Notes under the pieces: model-generated
What the model was told of the DNA's origin: nothing
The model's input: the letters and a program-made list of their open reading frames with translations, nothing else
Database searches by the model: none
Assembly (NCBI GenBank): GCA_016929365.1
Contig: JAFGIZ010000297.1
Coordinates: forward strand, 1 to 6,538
From: Lentisphaerota bacterium
GTDB taxonomy: Bacteria > Verrucomicrobiota > Kiritimatiellia > UBA8416 > JAFGIZ01
Direction of reading: 5' to 3'
DNA: 6,538 nt
Shown: positions 1-5,546 of the stretch, piece after piece
How positions within the stretch are numbered: position 1 is the stretch's first letter
How the letters are laid out: each line of letters opens with the position of its first letter
Program-made: the position numbers and the translations under genes

Positions 1-40
1 CACGGAGGCCGGCCCCCCGGACGCACCGGCGCGGCCAAGG

Positions 41-499
41 TTAATGACGCAGCAGCCCCTCGCACGCCGCGCCCAGTTCGCGCAGCCACCGCAATTCCCG
101 CCGCCGCATGCGCCGCCGCGCCGCGTCGTCCGCATCGTCATGGCCGGCCAGATGATCGCACGCGTGCGCCAGGTAAAGCGCCAGCTCCCGCGACGGGGCC
201 CGCGGGGCCCGTTCCAGGGCGCGCTGGACGTTGACGAACAGCTCGCCGCCGGCCTCCTCTGCTTCGCCCGGCAACGGCGGATACCGGAAGCTCAGCACGT
301 CCGTCGGCGCGTCGCAACGGAGATAACGCCTGTTTACGTCCCGCATGACGGCATCGTCGGCCGTGACAACGGATATGTCGCCCCAGGCGCCTTCCGGGTC
401 AGGCGGGCCGGCCCTGTGCAGCAGGCTGCGCGTCAGGACCCTGATTCTCCCGCGATCGATGCCCGCCGCCTTTTGCCGGTTGCTTATCGCGATCTTCAT
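41..499 (-). CDS. ybeY: YbeY-type rRNA maturation endoribonuclease
   Basis: A 152-residue protein of normal YbeY length. The family is a cytoplasmic metal-dependent endoribonuclease involved in 16S rRNA 3'-end maturation and 70S quality control. Visible family signatures are the N-terminal ISNRQ, the block N56-x2-YL-x4-APTDVLSF (56-71), the GELFVN strand (85-90) and the metal-site helix HACDHLAGHDD (112-122). H112 and H116 match the first two ligands of the usual H-x3-H-x5-H motif; the third position, 122, is Asp. The residue after Y59 is Leu where E. coli has the conserved Arg59. The ATG at 499 is preferred because the family-like N-terminus MKIAISNRQ begins there, although it lies 101 bases inside the upstream HD gene and has only a weak GAAAG before it. 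This implies translational coupling with that gene. The stop is TAA at 41-43. Identification is firm; full activity with the Asp ligand is inferred. Confidence 0.93.
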   Translation of the reverse strand: MKIAISNRQKAAGIDRGRIRVLTRSLLHRAGPPDPEGAWGDISVVTADDAVMRDVNRRYLRCDAPTDVLSFRYPPLPGEAEEAGGELFVNVQRALERAPRAPSRELALYLAHACDHLAGHDDADDAARRRMRRRELRWLRELGAACEGLLRH

Positions 500-2036
500 C
501 TTTCGGATACGGCACCCGTCCGTGCAGCATGTTGGTCAGCGTGAACACAAAAGCGTTCCGCACCTTCCGCAGCTCCGACAGCTTCAGATCGCACAAGTCG
601 AGTTGGCCGTCCAGCAGCTTCGTGTTGATAATATCCTCGACCAGCCCCTCGATATGCGCCGGGGTGCTTTTCTCCATGGAGCGCGACGCGGCCTCCACGC
701 CGTCGGCCAGCGCAATAATCGCCGATTCCCGCGTCGTCGGCCGCGGCCCGCCATAGCGGAATTCGCCGTCGTCCACCGTCGCGGCGGCTCCGTCCTTCGG
801 GTCGCCTCCGTTCGTCTCGGCGGCCTCCGCCGAACGCTGGGTCTTGGCCTTATGATGAAAATACGACAGCACGCTCGTTCCATGATGCTCCTGGATCACG
901 TCCAGCACCGGCGGCGGCAGCTTGTGCAGCATCGCCAGGCTGACGCCTTCCTTAACGTGCGAGGTAATGACCAGGGTGCTCATGCTCGGCGGCAGGTCGT
1001 CGTGCGGATTGCCGCGCAGCTGGATATTTTCCGAAAAGAACTCCGGCTTGGTCAGCTTGCCCACGTCGTGAAAATACGAACACACCCGGGCCAGCAGCCC
1101 ATTCGCCCCGATCGCATCGGCCGCCGCCTGGGCCAGGTTGGCGACTACCAGACTGTGATGATAGGTCCCGGGCGCCTCGATGGCGAGGCGCTGCAGGAGC
1201 GGATGCCCCAGGTCCGACAGCTCCAGCAGGGAAATATTGCTCGTGATTCTGAATCCCGATTCGAAGAGCGGCAGGATCAGCAGCGCCACGATGGCGGAGA
1301 AAAATCCCGCCGTCACGCAGGCTCCCGCCTGCCGCAGCACCAGCATCACGTCCGCCTGCTCCCAGGTCAGCCCGGTCAGCCCCAGGACGCACACGATCTG
1401 CGCCAGGCCGACGACCAGTCCGGTGCGCACGACCTTGGCGCGCGTCCGCACGCCTTCGACCGTGAACGCGCCCACCACGCTTCCAACGAGGCCGGTCAGT
1501 AACAGCGGCAGGCTCCCCCCCGCGAACAGGGAAAGCATCAGCACGGTCCACGCCCCCGCCGTCACGCCCGCGGTGCTGTCCAGAAGGAGTGTGACCAGTA
1601 AAGGCGCCATCGCAAACGGCAGCAGGAAACCGGCCACGCCGCCGTTCGCTGCCCGGCTCGTTTCGGCGGCATACAGCACGATCTTCCCCGGCACCAGCGC
1701 GCTCAGCACGGCCAGGACCAGCAGCAGGATACGCGCGTTCGAGGCGCACAGCCCCGGCCTCACGATCCGGAGAAACAGCGCCGCGAGGAACAGGCTGACG
1801 CCGATGAAGACCGCTTGTCCGGCCAGCGGCAACCAGAAGCCGAGGCCCTCGCGTCCGGCCAGGAGATCCCCGACAGCGAGCAGCAGGACCGCGGCCAGAC
1901 CGAGCAGAAAGACGGTCAGCAGCCCGACCCCCGGCCTTTGCAAAAACGGCACCGGCCCGCCGGCCGGCGCGCGGACGGCGCTCTTCTCGCGGCTGCGCGC
2001 CCGCTTTGCACGCGATTTGGATACGGAGGAAGCCAT
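399..2036 (-). CDS. pgpH: Membrane HD-domain phosphodiesterase, PgpH/7TM-HD family (short form)
   Basis: A 545-residue integral membrane protein with a cytoplasmic HD domain. PgpH enzymes hydrolyse cyclic di-AMP to pApA. A basic N-terminus (1-30) precedes about seven hydrophobic segments (roughly 35-60, 68-92, 100-123, 133-153, 156-186, 205-222, 236-258). The HD domain then shows TYHHS (291-295), SYFHDVGK (320-327) with the H323-D324 pair, GNPHDD (342-347), SHVKEG (359-364), QEHHGTS (382-388) and the late metal ligand region ALADGVEAA (442-450). The large extracellular domain usually found before the 7TM part is absent: only about 30 residues precede the first membrane segment. A linker at about 397-425 is longer than I expect for the family and is Ala/Gly/Asp-rich. 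An in-frame TGA 30 bases upstream leaves ATG 2036 as the only plausible start; no Shine-Dalgarno site is visible. Residues 513-545 are encoded inside ybeY and look like out-of-frame sequence. Family is firm; c-di-AMP specificity is inferred from the family. Confidence 0.9.
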   Translation of the reverse strand: MASSVSKSRAKRARSREKSAVRAPAGGPVPFLQRPGVGLLTVFLLGLAAVLLLAVGDLLAGREGLGFWLPLAGQAVFIGVSLFLAALFLRIVRPGLCASNARILLLVLAVLSALVPGKIVLYAAETSRAANGGVAGFLLPFAMAPLLVTLLLDSTAGVTAGAWTVLMLSLFAGGSLPLLLTGLVGSVVGAFTVEGVRTRAKVVRTGLVVGLAQIVCVLGLTGLTWEQADVMLVLRQAGACVTAGFFSAIVALLILPLFESGFRITSNISLLELSDLGHPLLQRLAIEAPGTYHHSLVVANLAQAAADAIGANGLLARVCSYFHDVGKLTKPEFFSENIQLRGNPHDDLPPSMSTLVITSHVKEGVSLAMLHKLPPPVLDVIQEHHGTSVLSYFHHKAKTQRSAEAAETNGGDPKDGAAATVDDGEFRYGGPRPTTRESAIIALADGVEAASRSMEKSTPAHIEGLVEDIINTKLLDGQLDLCDLKLSELRKVRNAFVFTLTNMLHGRVPYPKDEDRDKQPAKGGGHRSRENQGPDAQPAAQGRPA

Positions 2037-2045
2037 GGGCAGGAA

Positions 2046-2065
2046 GGTTTCGGGTTTCGGGTTTC
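2046..2065. repeat. Tandem 7-base repeat (GGGTTTC, about 2.9 copies)
   Basis: On the plus strand, GGTTTC is followed by two full GGGTTTC units; on the transcribed minus strand this reads GAAACCC. It ends about 10 bases before the pgpH start codon and occupies the place where a Shine-Dalgarno site would be expected. It could be a fragment of a dispersed intergenic repeat, slippage, or part of the leader; nothing in the window decides this. Confidence 0.7.
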
Positions 2066-2103
2066 AGCGGCGCCTCAGAGCGGCACAATGATGATCAGGA
2101 TGC

Positions 2104-2133
2104 AGCATACGCCTTGCGCCCTACCCCGGTCGA
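2104..2133 (-). promoter_or_regulatory. Candidate sigma70-like promoter for pgpH-ybeY
   Basis: On the minus strand TCGACC (2133-2128, 4 of 6 matches to TTGACA) and TATGCT (2109-2104, 4 of 6 to TATAAT) are 18 bases apart. The site lies between the hairpin at 2163-2196 and the pgpH start, which would give a leader of about 60 bases. The match is modest and is helped mainly by position. Confidence 0.35.
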
Positions 2134-2162
2134 GTCTATTTCGCGGGACAGCCCTACGCAGA

Positions 2163-2196
2163 AACGGCCCCGCCCGATCGCTCGGGCGGGGCCGTT
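2163..2196 (-). terminator. Strong hairpin terminator after the exported-protein cluster
   Basis: A perfect 15-bp inverted repeat (2163-2177 with 2182-2196) surrounds a four-base loop and is rich in G-C pairs. It begins 21 bases after the stop of the PEP-CTERM gene. On the minus strand the stem runs into TTTCTG, a short and imperfect U-tract. On the plus strand it is followed by CTTCGTTTCG, but no plus-strand gene ends here. It separates the three exported-protein genes from pgpH-ybeY. Confidence 0.8.
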
Positions 2197-2217
2197 CTTC
2201 GTTTCGTTATATCCGGT

Positions 2218-2937
2218 CTATTTCTTGAACACGCCTGCCAGCATGCCGTTCAGGCGGCGCCGGAACGTCGCGCCCAGGCCCACCAGCGCGAAGGCCAGCG
2301 TGGCATAGGTCTGCGGTTCCGGGCTCAGCCCGTAATAGTCCAACCCGTATTCCTGATTGTCCCACGGCTGATAGACCACCCACACGCCGAGCTCGTCGGC
2401 GTTCAGGATATCGGTCAGCATATGCGTGCCGCCGCTGGTATCCCAGTCCGAGCCGCCCACCGGCACCTCGAAGTAATACCAGTCCTGCGCGGGCAATCCG
2501 CCCGTGTATCCGTTGGCCGCCAGCACATCGTAGTACCAGATGTTGCCGGTATCGGTATCCTCGAAGTACACGTACAGACCGGCCGGCGATTCGCTCGTCC
2601 CGCCGCTGCTGCCGTCATCGGCGTTCGCGTAGAACCCGAACTCGATGGTCCAGTAGTCGCCGGAGTTGAACTGGCCGACCAAGTCGGTCGCGCCGCCGCC
2701 GTCCGTAATGTATCCCTGTTCCGGTGCCCCGCCGCCGTAGGTGGTCAGCTCGAACTCAAGTGCCTGCTGCCCTCCCAGGTTGGCGTTGTACTGCGGACCG
2801 ACATCGGTCCCCGTATCGCCGGATCCTGTAGTCCAACCGCCGTCATCGCCGTTGAAGTCATCCTGTACCAGCGGCGTGGCGTTCACCGTCAGGCCCGACG
2901 CGATCAGGATGGTCAACAGTATAACTAACTTCCTCAT
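2218..2937 (-). CDS. Exported PEP-CTERM sorting domain protein, function unknown
   Basis: A 239-residue protein with a signal peptide (about 1-20, cleavage likely after VNA) and a beta-rich body full of Gly, Asp, Trp and Tyr (about 25-203). Its PEP-CTERM tail has PEP at 206-208, a hydrophobic stretch to about 224 and RRR at 226-228. Such tails direct export and envelope sorting by an exosortase, often of matrix or surface proteins. Unusually, 11 residues (LNGMLAGVFKK) follow the basic cluster, where most such tails end soon after it. The segment at 175-204 resembles 170-199 of the protein encoded just upstream. The start is supported by AAGGAG five bases before the ATG. The gap to the upstream gene is 21 bases, so the two are probably co-transcribed, and the hairpin follows the stop. 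A carbohydrate-binding-like sandwich fold is inferred from general appearance only. Confidence 0.88.
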   Translation of the reverse strand: MRKLVILLTILIASGLTVNATPLVQDDFNGDDGGWTTGSGDTGTDVGPQYNANLGGQQALEFELTTYGGGAPEQGYITDGGGATDLVGQFNSGDYWTIEFGFYANADDGSSGGTSESPAGLYVYFEDTDTGNIWYYDVLAANGYTGGLPAQDWYYFEVPVGGSDWDTSGGTHMLTDILNADELGVWVVYQPWDNQEYGLDYYGLSPEPQTYATLAFALVGLGATFRRRLNGMLAGVFKK

Positions 2938-2942
2938 GTCGT

Positions 2943-2948
2943 CTCCTT
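2943..2948 (-). promoter_or_regulatory. Shine-Dalgarno site of the PEP-CTERM gene
   Basis: AAGGAG on the minus strand, five bases before ATG 2937. It fixes the start and shows that this cluster uses Shine-Dalgarno initiation, unlike pgpH. Confidence 0.8.
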
Positions 2949-2958
2949 CTCCGTCGGG

Positions 2959-3933
2959 TTATTCGAGGACGATCTTGTAGAAATACGGTGCGGCTTCCGT
3001 GGCCGTGTCGTCCACGAATTCCATGACACCGTGCGATTCCGCCACCAGCGGTTGATCGGTCAGCGGCTCGAAGGGCGCCAGCAGATCGCTGGTCCGCCAG
3101 ACGCTGTACGCGCCGCCCTTGGCGGCCTGCCAGGTCACGGTCACGCCGTCCGGTCCGCCGACCAGTGCGGCGTTGAAGACCGAGTCCGCGTCGTTCCAGT
3201 CCGTACCGGCGTAGATTTCCCTCACGTCCGTGGCGCCGTCACCGTCGGTGTCGGCCTCCGCGTCGAGTCCGTTCCCGCCGAACCGCTCGTTCAAGCGGCT
3301 CAGGATCGCGGATTCGGTCATGAAGTTATCGCCCGCCAGCTTCAGGTCGGACACCACGTAGGACTGCGCCTCGTTGCCCTCCTGCGTCAGCCAGATGCCG
3401 ATACGCTGGACGTTGGCCAGGTCTGCCTCGAAGAGGGCCTGGTCGCCGCGGCCGACAAAGTTCCAGCCAGCAGCCGTGTCCAGCGCAAGCGCGTAGGTTA
3501 CGGCGCTGCCGTCCGCGGCCACGTCGAACGGGCATCTCCAGACCCGCCGAGGGTACTCGGCGCACTGGATGAACACGTTGGCGCGTGCCGGAACGTGGCC
3601 GTCGCCCTGGACCGTAAACACCACCTCTTCGACCCCGGCGCCGACGTAGTTACCTACGAACGCGCCTTCCGAGACCGCAACGCCGGCCGCGGCGGTCTTA
3701 TAGCTCGGTGTCGGCCAGGACCACTCATTTACCACTTTCTCCGCGAAGGAAATGACGACCCCCGTCTCCGAGGAGGCCATATCCGCCTCGCGGAAGCTTT
3801 GATCCACGACCGTCAACCCGTCGGCGGGAACGTCGGTCACCGCTCCATAGGCCGGGTGGATCAGGATGCCCGCGCACACACACAGCGCGGCGAGCAGTCC
3901 TGTTATCCCAATGCCTTTGCATTGAATACTCAT
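2959..3933 (-). CDS. Exported protein with one TSP3-like calcium loop, function unknown
   Basis: A 324-residue protein. ATG 3933 is chosen over GTG 3966 and ATG 3948 because GGAGG lies eight bases before it and because a normal signal peptide begins there (about 1-30, cleavage near AYG-AV). Residues about 45-200 form a beta-rich domain of unknown family, with three Cys in the mature protein (two in the CAEYPRRVWRC stretch are ten residues apart). Residues about 222-253 contain ADTDGDGATDVREIYAGTD, the Asp-rich pattern of a thrombospondin type 3-like calcium-binding repeat, present once only. The remainder (about 258-324) resembles the short C-terminal beta module of many PVC-group secreted proteins: VTWQAAKGGAYSVWRTSDL, then an aromatic ending PYFYKIVLE. 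It lies 33 bases after the stop of the 434-residue gene and 21 bases before the PEP-CTERM gene, so it is the middle gene of the cluster. No catalytic motif is recognised. Confidence 0.85.
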   Translation of the reverse strand: MSIQCKGIGITGLLAALCVCAGILIHPAYGAVTDVPADGLTVVDQSFREADMASSETGVVISFAEKVVNEWSWPTPSYKTAAAGVAVSEGAFVGNYVGAGVEEVVFTVQGDGHVPARANVFIQCAEYPRRVWRCPFDVAADGSAVTYALALDTAAGWNFVGRGDQALFEADLANVQRIGIWLTQEGNEAQSYVVSDLKLAGDNFMTESAILSRLNERFGGNGLDAEADTDGDGATDVREIYAGTDWNDADSVFNAALVGGPDGVTVTWQAAKGGAYSVWRTSDLLAPFEPLTDQPLVAESHGVMEFVDDTATEAAPYFYKIVLE

Positions 3934-3941
3934 TCTGTAAT

Positions 3942-3946
3942 CCTCC
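3942..3946 (-). promoter_or_regulatory. Shine-Dalgarno site deciding the start at 3933
   Basis: GGAGG on the minus strand, eight bases before ATG 3933. The longer reading from GTG 3966 would place this site inside the coding sequence and put charged residues (MSPFRKMEDYR) ahead of the signal peptide, so the shorter start is preferred. Confidence 0.8.
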
Positions 3947-3966
3947 ATTTTCCTGAAAGGACTCAC

Positions 3967-5271
3967 TTAGAGATTCCAGGTACCCGTGCCGGTAGCCGCC
4001 TTGTAATACCAGAAGGCTTCGCCGGGCATGAACTCGAAGTTGGTCTCGGTGCTCGTGTTCAGCTTCTCCCACCGGGACCCCGTGTACTTCAGAATGACCC
4101 ACAACGGCTCGCGGTAGATCCAGATCATGTCGTCCTTGGCGGCATCTTCGAACGTCGGCCCCCAGGTTGCGACGGCCGCTTTGCCCTTCAGGACCGGCCA
4201 GTTCTTCTGGTTCCAGCCGTTACCGCTGTAGTCCGTACCGTAGAGCGTATCGTCGGCCGGCGTCGGTGCCGTGATATACGGGTAGAACGCCGCCGTATTG
4301 ACATCGTCGCCGCGCGTGATCCAGAGCGAGGAGCTGGCGTTAATAACCACATCCGTGGCCGGGCCGCCCCAGTCGCCCTCGTCGCTGTCGAGCGTCGCCG
4401 CAATCGCGCCGGCATCGTCGGTCATGATATAACAGGCGTCCCCGTTCTTCAGGTTCTGGGCCAGGTCGACGCCCACGCCTCCGACCAGTTTCTGATCGAT
4501 ACCCGCGTAGATATACGGCGGACAGGCCGCAAACGAAGGCCGGTTATCGTACCGGTCATACGTGATCACGTAGTCGTAATCGTTGCCGGTGCCCGGAATC
4601 CCGATCACGGTCGAATCCGACGCGCCGATAGCCACGGCGTCAATATAGCCGGGCAGCTCGGTGTCGAACGTCACGTTCGTCATTTCCGTGCCGACATGGT
4701 TCGTCGTGAACGACAGCGGCGACGTATCGACACGCGTGTAGATATCCCCGTATACGCCGTTCGTGTTCACGTAGAGGTCCCACTTGGACGTGTTGTAGTC
4801 CAGGTGCACCACGAAGCCCAGCCAGCCGTTCGTGGGAACGTTGTCCAGCACTTCAACCCATGCGTTGGCCGAATAGGCCTGGAGCTTCTTGTCCGTGTCC
4901 ACGTAGAACGCCGCGGCCACCTTGTCCACCGTCGAGGCGGCAGGCTCGGCCTGAAAGATGCCCGGCTTGGTCCACATGCGGACCCAGGCGTTCGTGTGCT
5001 TTCCCCCGTTGCCCACTCCGGACGCGGATTCCAGCGTTACCGTATTGGTCGTGAAGTACAACGACTTGTTGAGCTCTACCGAGCTCGCCGTGGTGACCTG
5101 CACAACCCCCCCGGCGCCGTTCGTGGTCCAGTAGGTTGCATCAGGCGCGTCACCGTTGGCCTGAGCCTCGAAGCCGTCCGCAAACGGCATCGGGGTCCCT
5201 ATGCCCACCGCGACGTGCGCGACAACCACTGCGCCAAGAAGCGCCAGGGCTGTTTGTGTGATGTGTTTCAT
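3967..5271 (-). CDS. Exported protein with N-terminal LamG/ConA-like domain, function unknown
   Basis: A 434-residue protein, first gene of the cluster. A signal peptide spans about 1-23 or 1-25 (MKHITQ, then a hydrophobic run). Residues about 29-215 read like a LamG/concanavalin-type sandwich: opening FADGFEA, a central NGWLGFVVHLDYNTSKWDLY strand pair (148-167), and a closing GYIDAVAIG (208-216). The second half (about 235-434) is Gly/Asp/Trp-rich with no recognised family. It ends in a Trp-rich segment including GSRWEKLN and PGEAFWYYKAATG, a kind of ending I associate with secreted proteins of the Kiritimatiellota/Verrucomicrobiota group. Only two Cys are present in the mature part (250, 280). 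AAGGA lies eight bases before the ATG. Two candidate promoters lie upstream. A ligand-binding or surface-structural role is possible; no enzyme motif is visible. Confidence 0.85.
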   Translation of the reverse strand: MKHITQTALALLGAVVVAHVAVGIGTPMPFADGFEAQANGDAPDATYWTTNGAGGVVQVTTASSVELNKSLYFTTNTVTLESASGVGNGGKHTNAWVRMWTKPGIFQAEPAASTVDKVAAAFYVDTDKKLQAYSANAWVEVLDNVPTNGWLGFVVHLDYNTSKWDLYVNTNGVYGDIYTRVDTSPLSFTTNHVGTEMTNVTFDTELPGYIDAVAIGASDSTVIGIPGTGNDYDYVITYDRYDNRPSFAACPPYIYAGIDQKLVGGVGVDLAQNLKNGDACYIMTDDAGAIAATLDSDEGDWGGPATDVVINASSSLWITRGDDVNTAAFYPYITAPTPADDTLYGTDYSGNGWNQKNWPVLKGKAAVATWGPTFEDAAKDDMIWIYREPLWVILKYTGSRWEKLNTSTETNFEFMPGEAFWYYKAATGTGTWNL

Positions 5272-5279
5272 ATGTTAGG

Positions 5280-5284
5280 TCCTT
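5280..5284 (-). promoter_or_regulatory. Shine-Dalgarno site of the 434-residue gene
   Basis: AAGGA on the minus strand, eight bases before ATG 5271, supporting that start. Confidence 0.65.
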
Positions 5285-5310
5285 AGTTTATGACACTAGT
5301 CCTACACGTA

Positions 5311-5319
5311 AGTATACCA
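5311..5319 (-). promoter_or_regulatory. Candidate extended -10 promoter, proximal
   Basis: TGGTATACT on the minus strand matches an extended -10 element (TGnTATAAT) except for one base. No good -35 hexamer lies 16-18 bases upstream. Transcription would start near 5304, giving a leader of about 33 bases. It is an alternative or second promoter to the one at 5377-5405. Confidence 0.35.
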
Positions 5320-5331
5320 AAGGTCCTCACC

Positions 5332-5349
5332 CAACCGGATACCCGGTTG
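5332..5349 (-). other. Small hairpin in the leader of the exported-protein cluster
   Basis: An 18-base inverted repeat with a 7-bp stem (CAACCGG with CCGGTTG) around a GTAT loop. It would lie in the 5' leader if transcription starts from the distal promoter, and just upstream of the extended -10 element otherwise. It has no U-tract, so it is not a terminator. It could affect RNA stability or bind a regulator; function is unknown. Confidence 0.5.
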
Positions 5350-5376
5350 CCCTGAACCTTCTCCTTTGCGGTTATA

Positions 5377-5405
5377 AATATGCCCCAATGCCGGGCTCCC
5401 GTCAA
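5377..5405 (-). promoter_or_regulatory. Candidate sigma70-like promoter of the exported-protein cluster
   Basis: TTGACG (5405-5400, 5 of 6 to consensus) and CATATT (5382-5377, 4 of 6) are exactly 17 bases apart on the minus strand. A-tracts lie immediately upstream, as in an UP element. The leader to ATG 5271 would be about 100 bases. It is the best promoter match in the window. Confidence 0.55.
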
Positions 5406-5408
5406 CAC

Positions 5409-5436
5409 AAATCGCAGATTTTTTTGCGATTTTTTT
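5409..5436. promoter_or_regulatory. Paired A-tracts/UP-like element that also forms a hairpin with T-tail
   Basis: On the minus strand two A-tracts separated by TCGC sit just upstream of the -35 hexamer at 5405-5400, with centres about 11 bases apart (one helical turn). That is the expected layout of an UP element or curved DNA. The same bases form an 8-bp stem (5409-5416 with 5425-5432) followed by Ts on the plus strand, which resembles an intrinsic terminator for plus-strand transcription. No plus-strand gene ends here, so the promoter role is preferred. Confidence 0.45.
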
Positions 5437-5467
5437 ACAATGAGCGGCGGCCGACAAATCCGGGGAG

Positions 5468-5501
5468 CGCCTTCGGCGATATGCCGCAACAGGTTCGGCA
5501 T
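5468..5501 (-). other. Two small hairpins downstream of the MORN gene
   Basis: A 4-bp CGCC/GGCG stem with a three-base loop (5468-5478) and a 6-bp ATGCCG/CGGCAT stem with a nine-base loop (5481-5501) lie 46-79 bases past the MORN stop. Neither is followed by a T-run on the minus strand, so they are weak terminator candidates at best. The rest of the 5437-5546 gap shows only short A/T runs (5516-5520, 5537-5543). Confidence 0.3.
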
Positions 5502-5546
5502 GACCGTTTGCCAACAAAAAGGAACCGCATTCCGGCTTTTTTTGCC

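Noticed and set aside
1..40. Start of a further minus-strand gene after ybeY
   Set aside because: Only 40 bases remain after the ybeY stop. GTG and TTG triplets are present, but there is too little sequence to support a start or a product.
44..544. A 166-codon plus-strand open frame opposite ybeY
   Set aside because: It is in codon register with ybeY; the product is Arg/Pro-rich without family features, while ybeY is clearly recognised.
345..1502. A 385-codon plus-strand open frame opposite pgpH
   Set aside because: It is in register with the pgpH codons and gives an Arg/Gln/His-rich product with no motif. The pgpH reading has all HD motifs and membrane segments.
952..2088. A 378-codon minus-strand open frame overlapping pgpH in another frame
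   Set aside because: The product is Arg/Gly/Ala-rich out-of-frame sequence; the pgpH frame holds the recognised domains.
3934..3966. GTG 3966 as start of the calcium-loop protein
   Set aside because: It would place charged residues before the signal peptide and put the GGAGG site inside the gene; ATG 3933 with GGAGG eight bases before it is better.
3031..5286. A 751-codon open frame on the plus strand across two exported-protein genes
   Set aside because: It is in exact codon register with both minus-strand genes, which share one frame, so plus-strand stops need TTA, CTA or TCA codons in the sense genes; these are rare in GC-rich coding DNA. The product is Arg/Val/His-rich without any domain, while the minus-strand proteins have signal peptides and ribosome sites.
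5283..5517. Two overlapping small minus-strand frames of about 70 codons in the gap before the exported-protein cluster
   Set aside because: They run through the A-tracts, the promoter and the leader hairpin, have no clear ribosome sites or protein features, and overlap each other in different frames.
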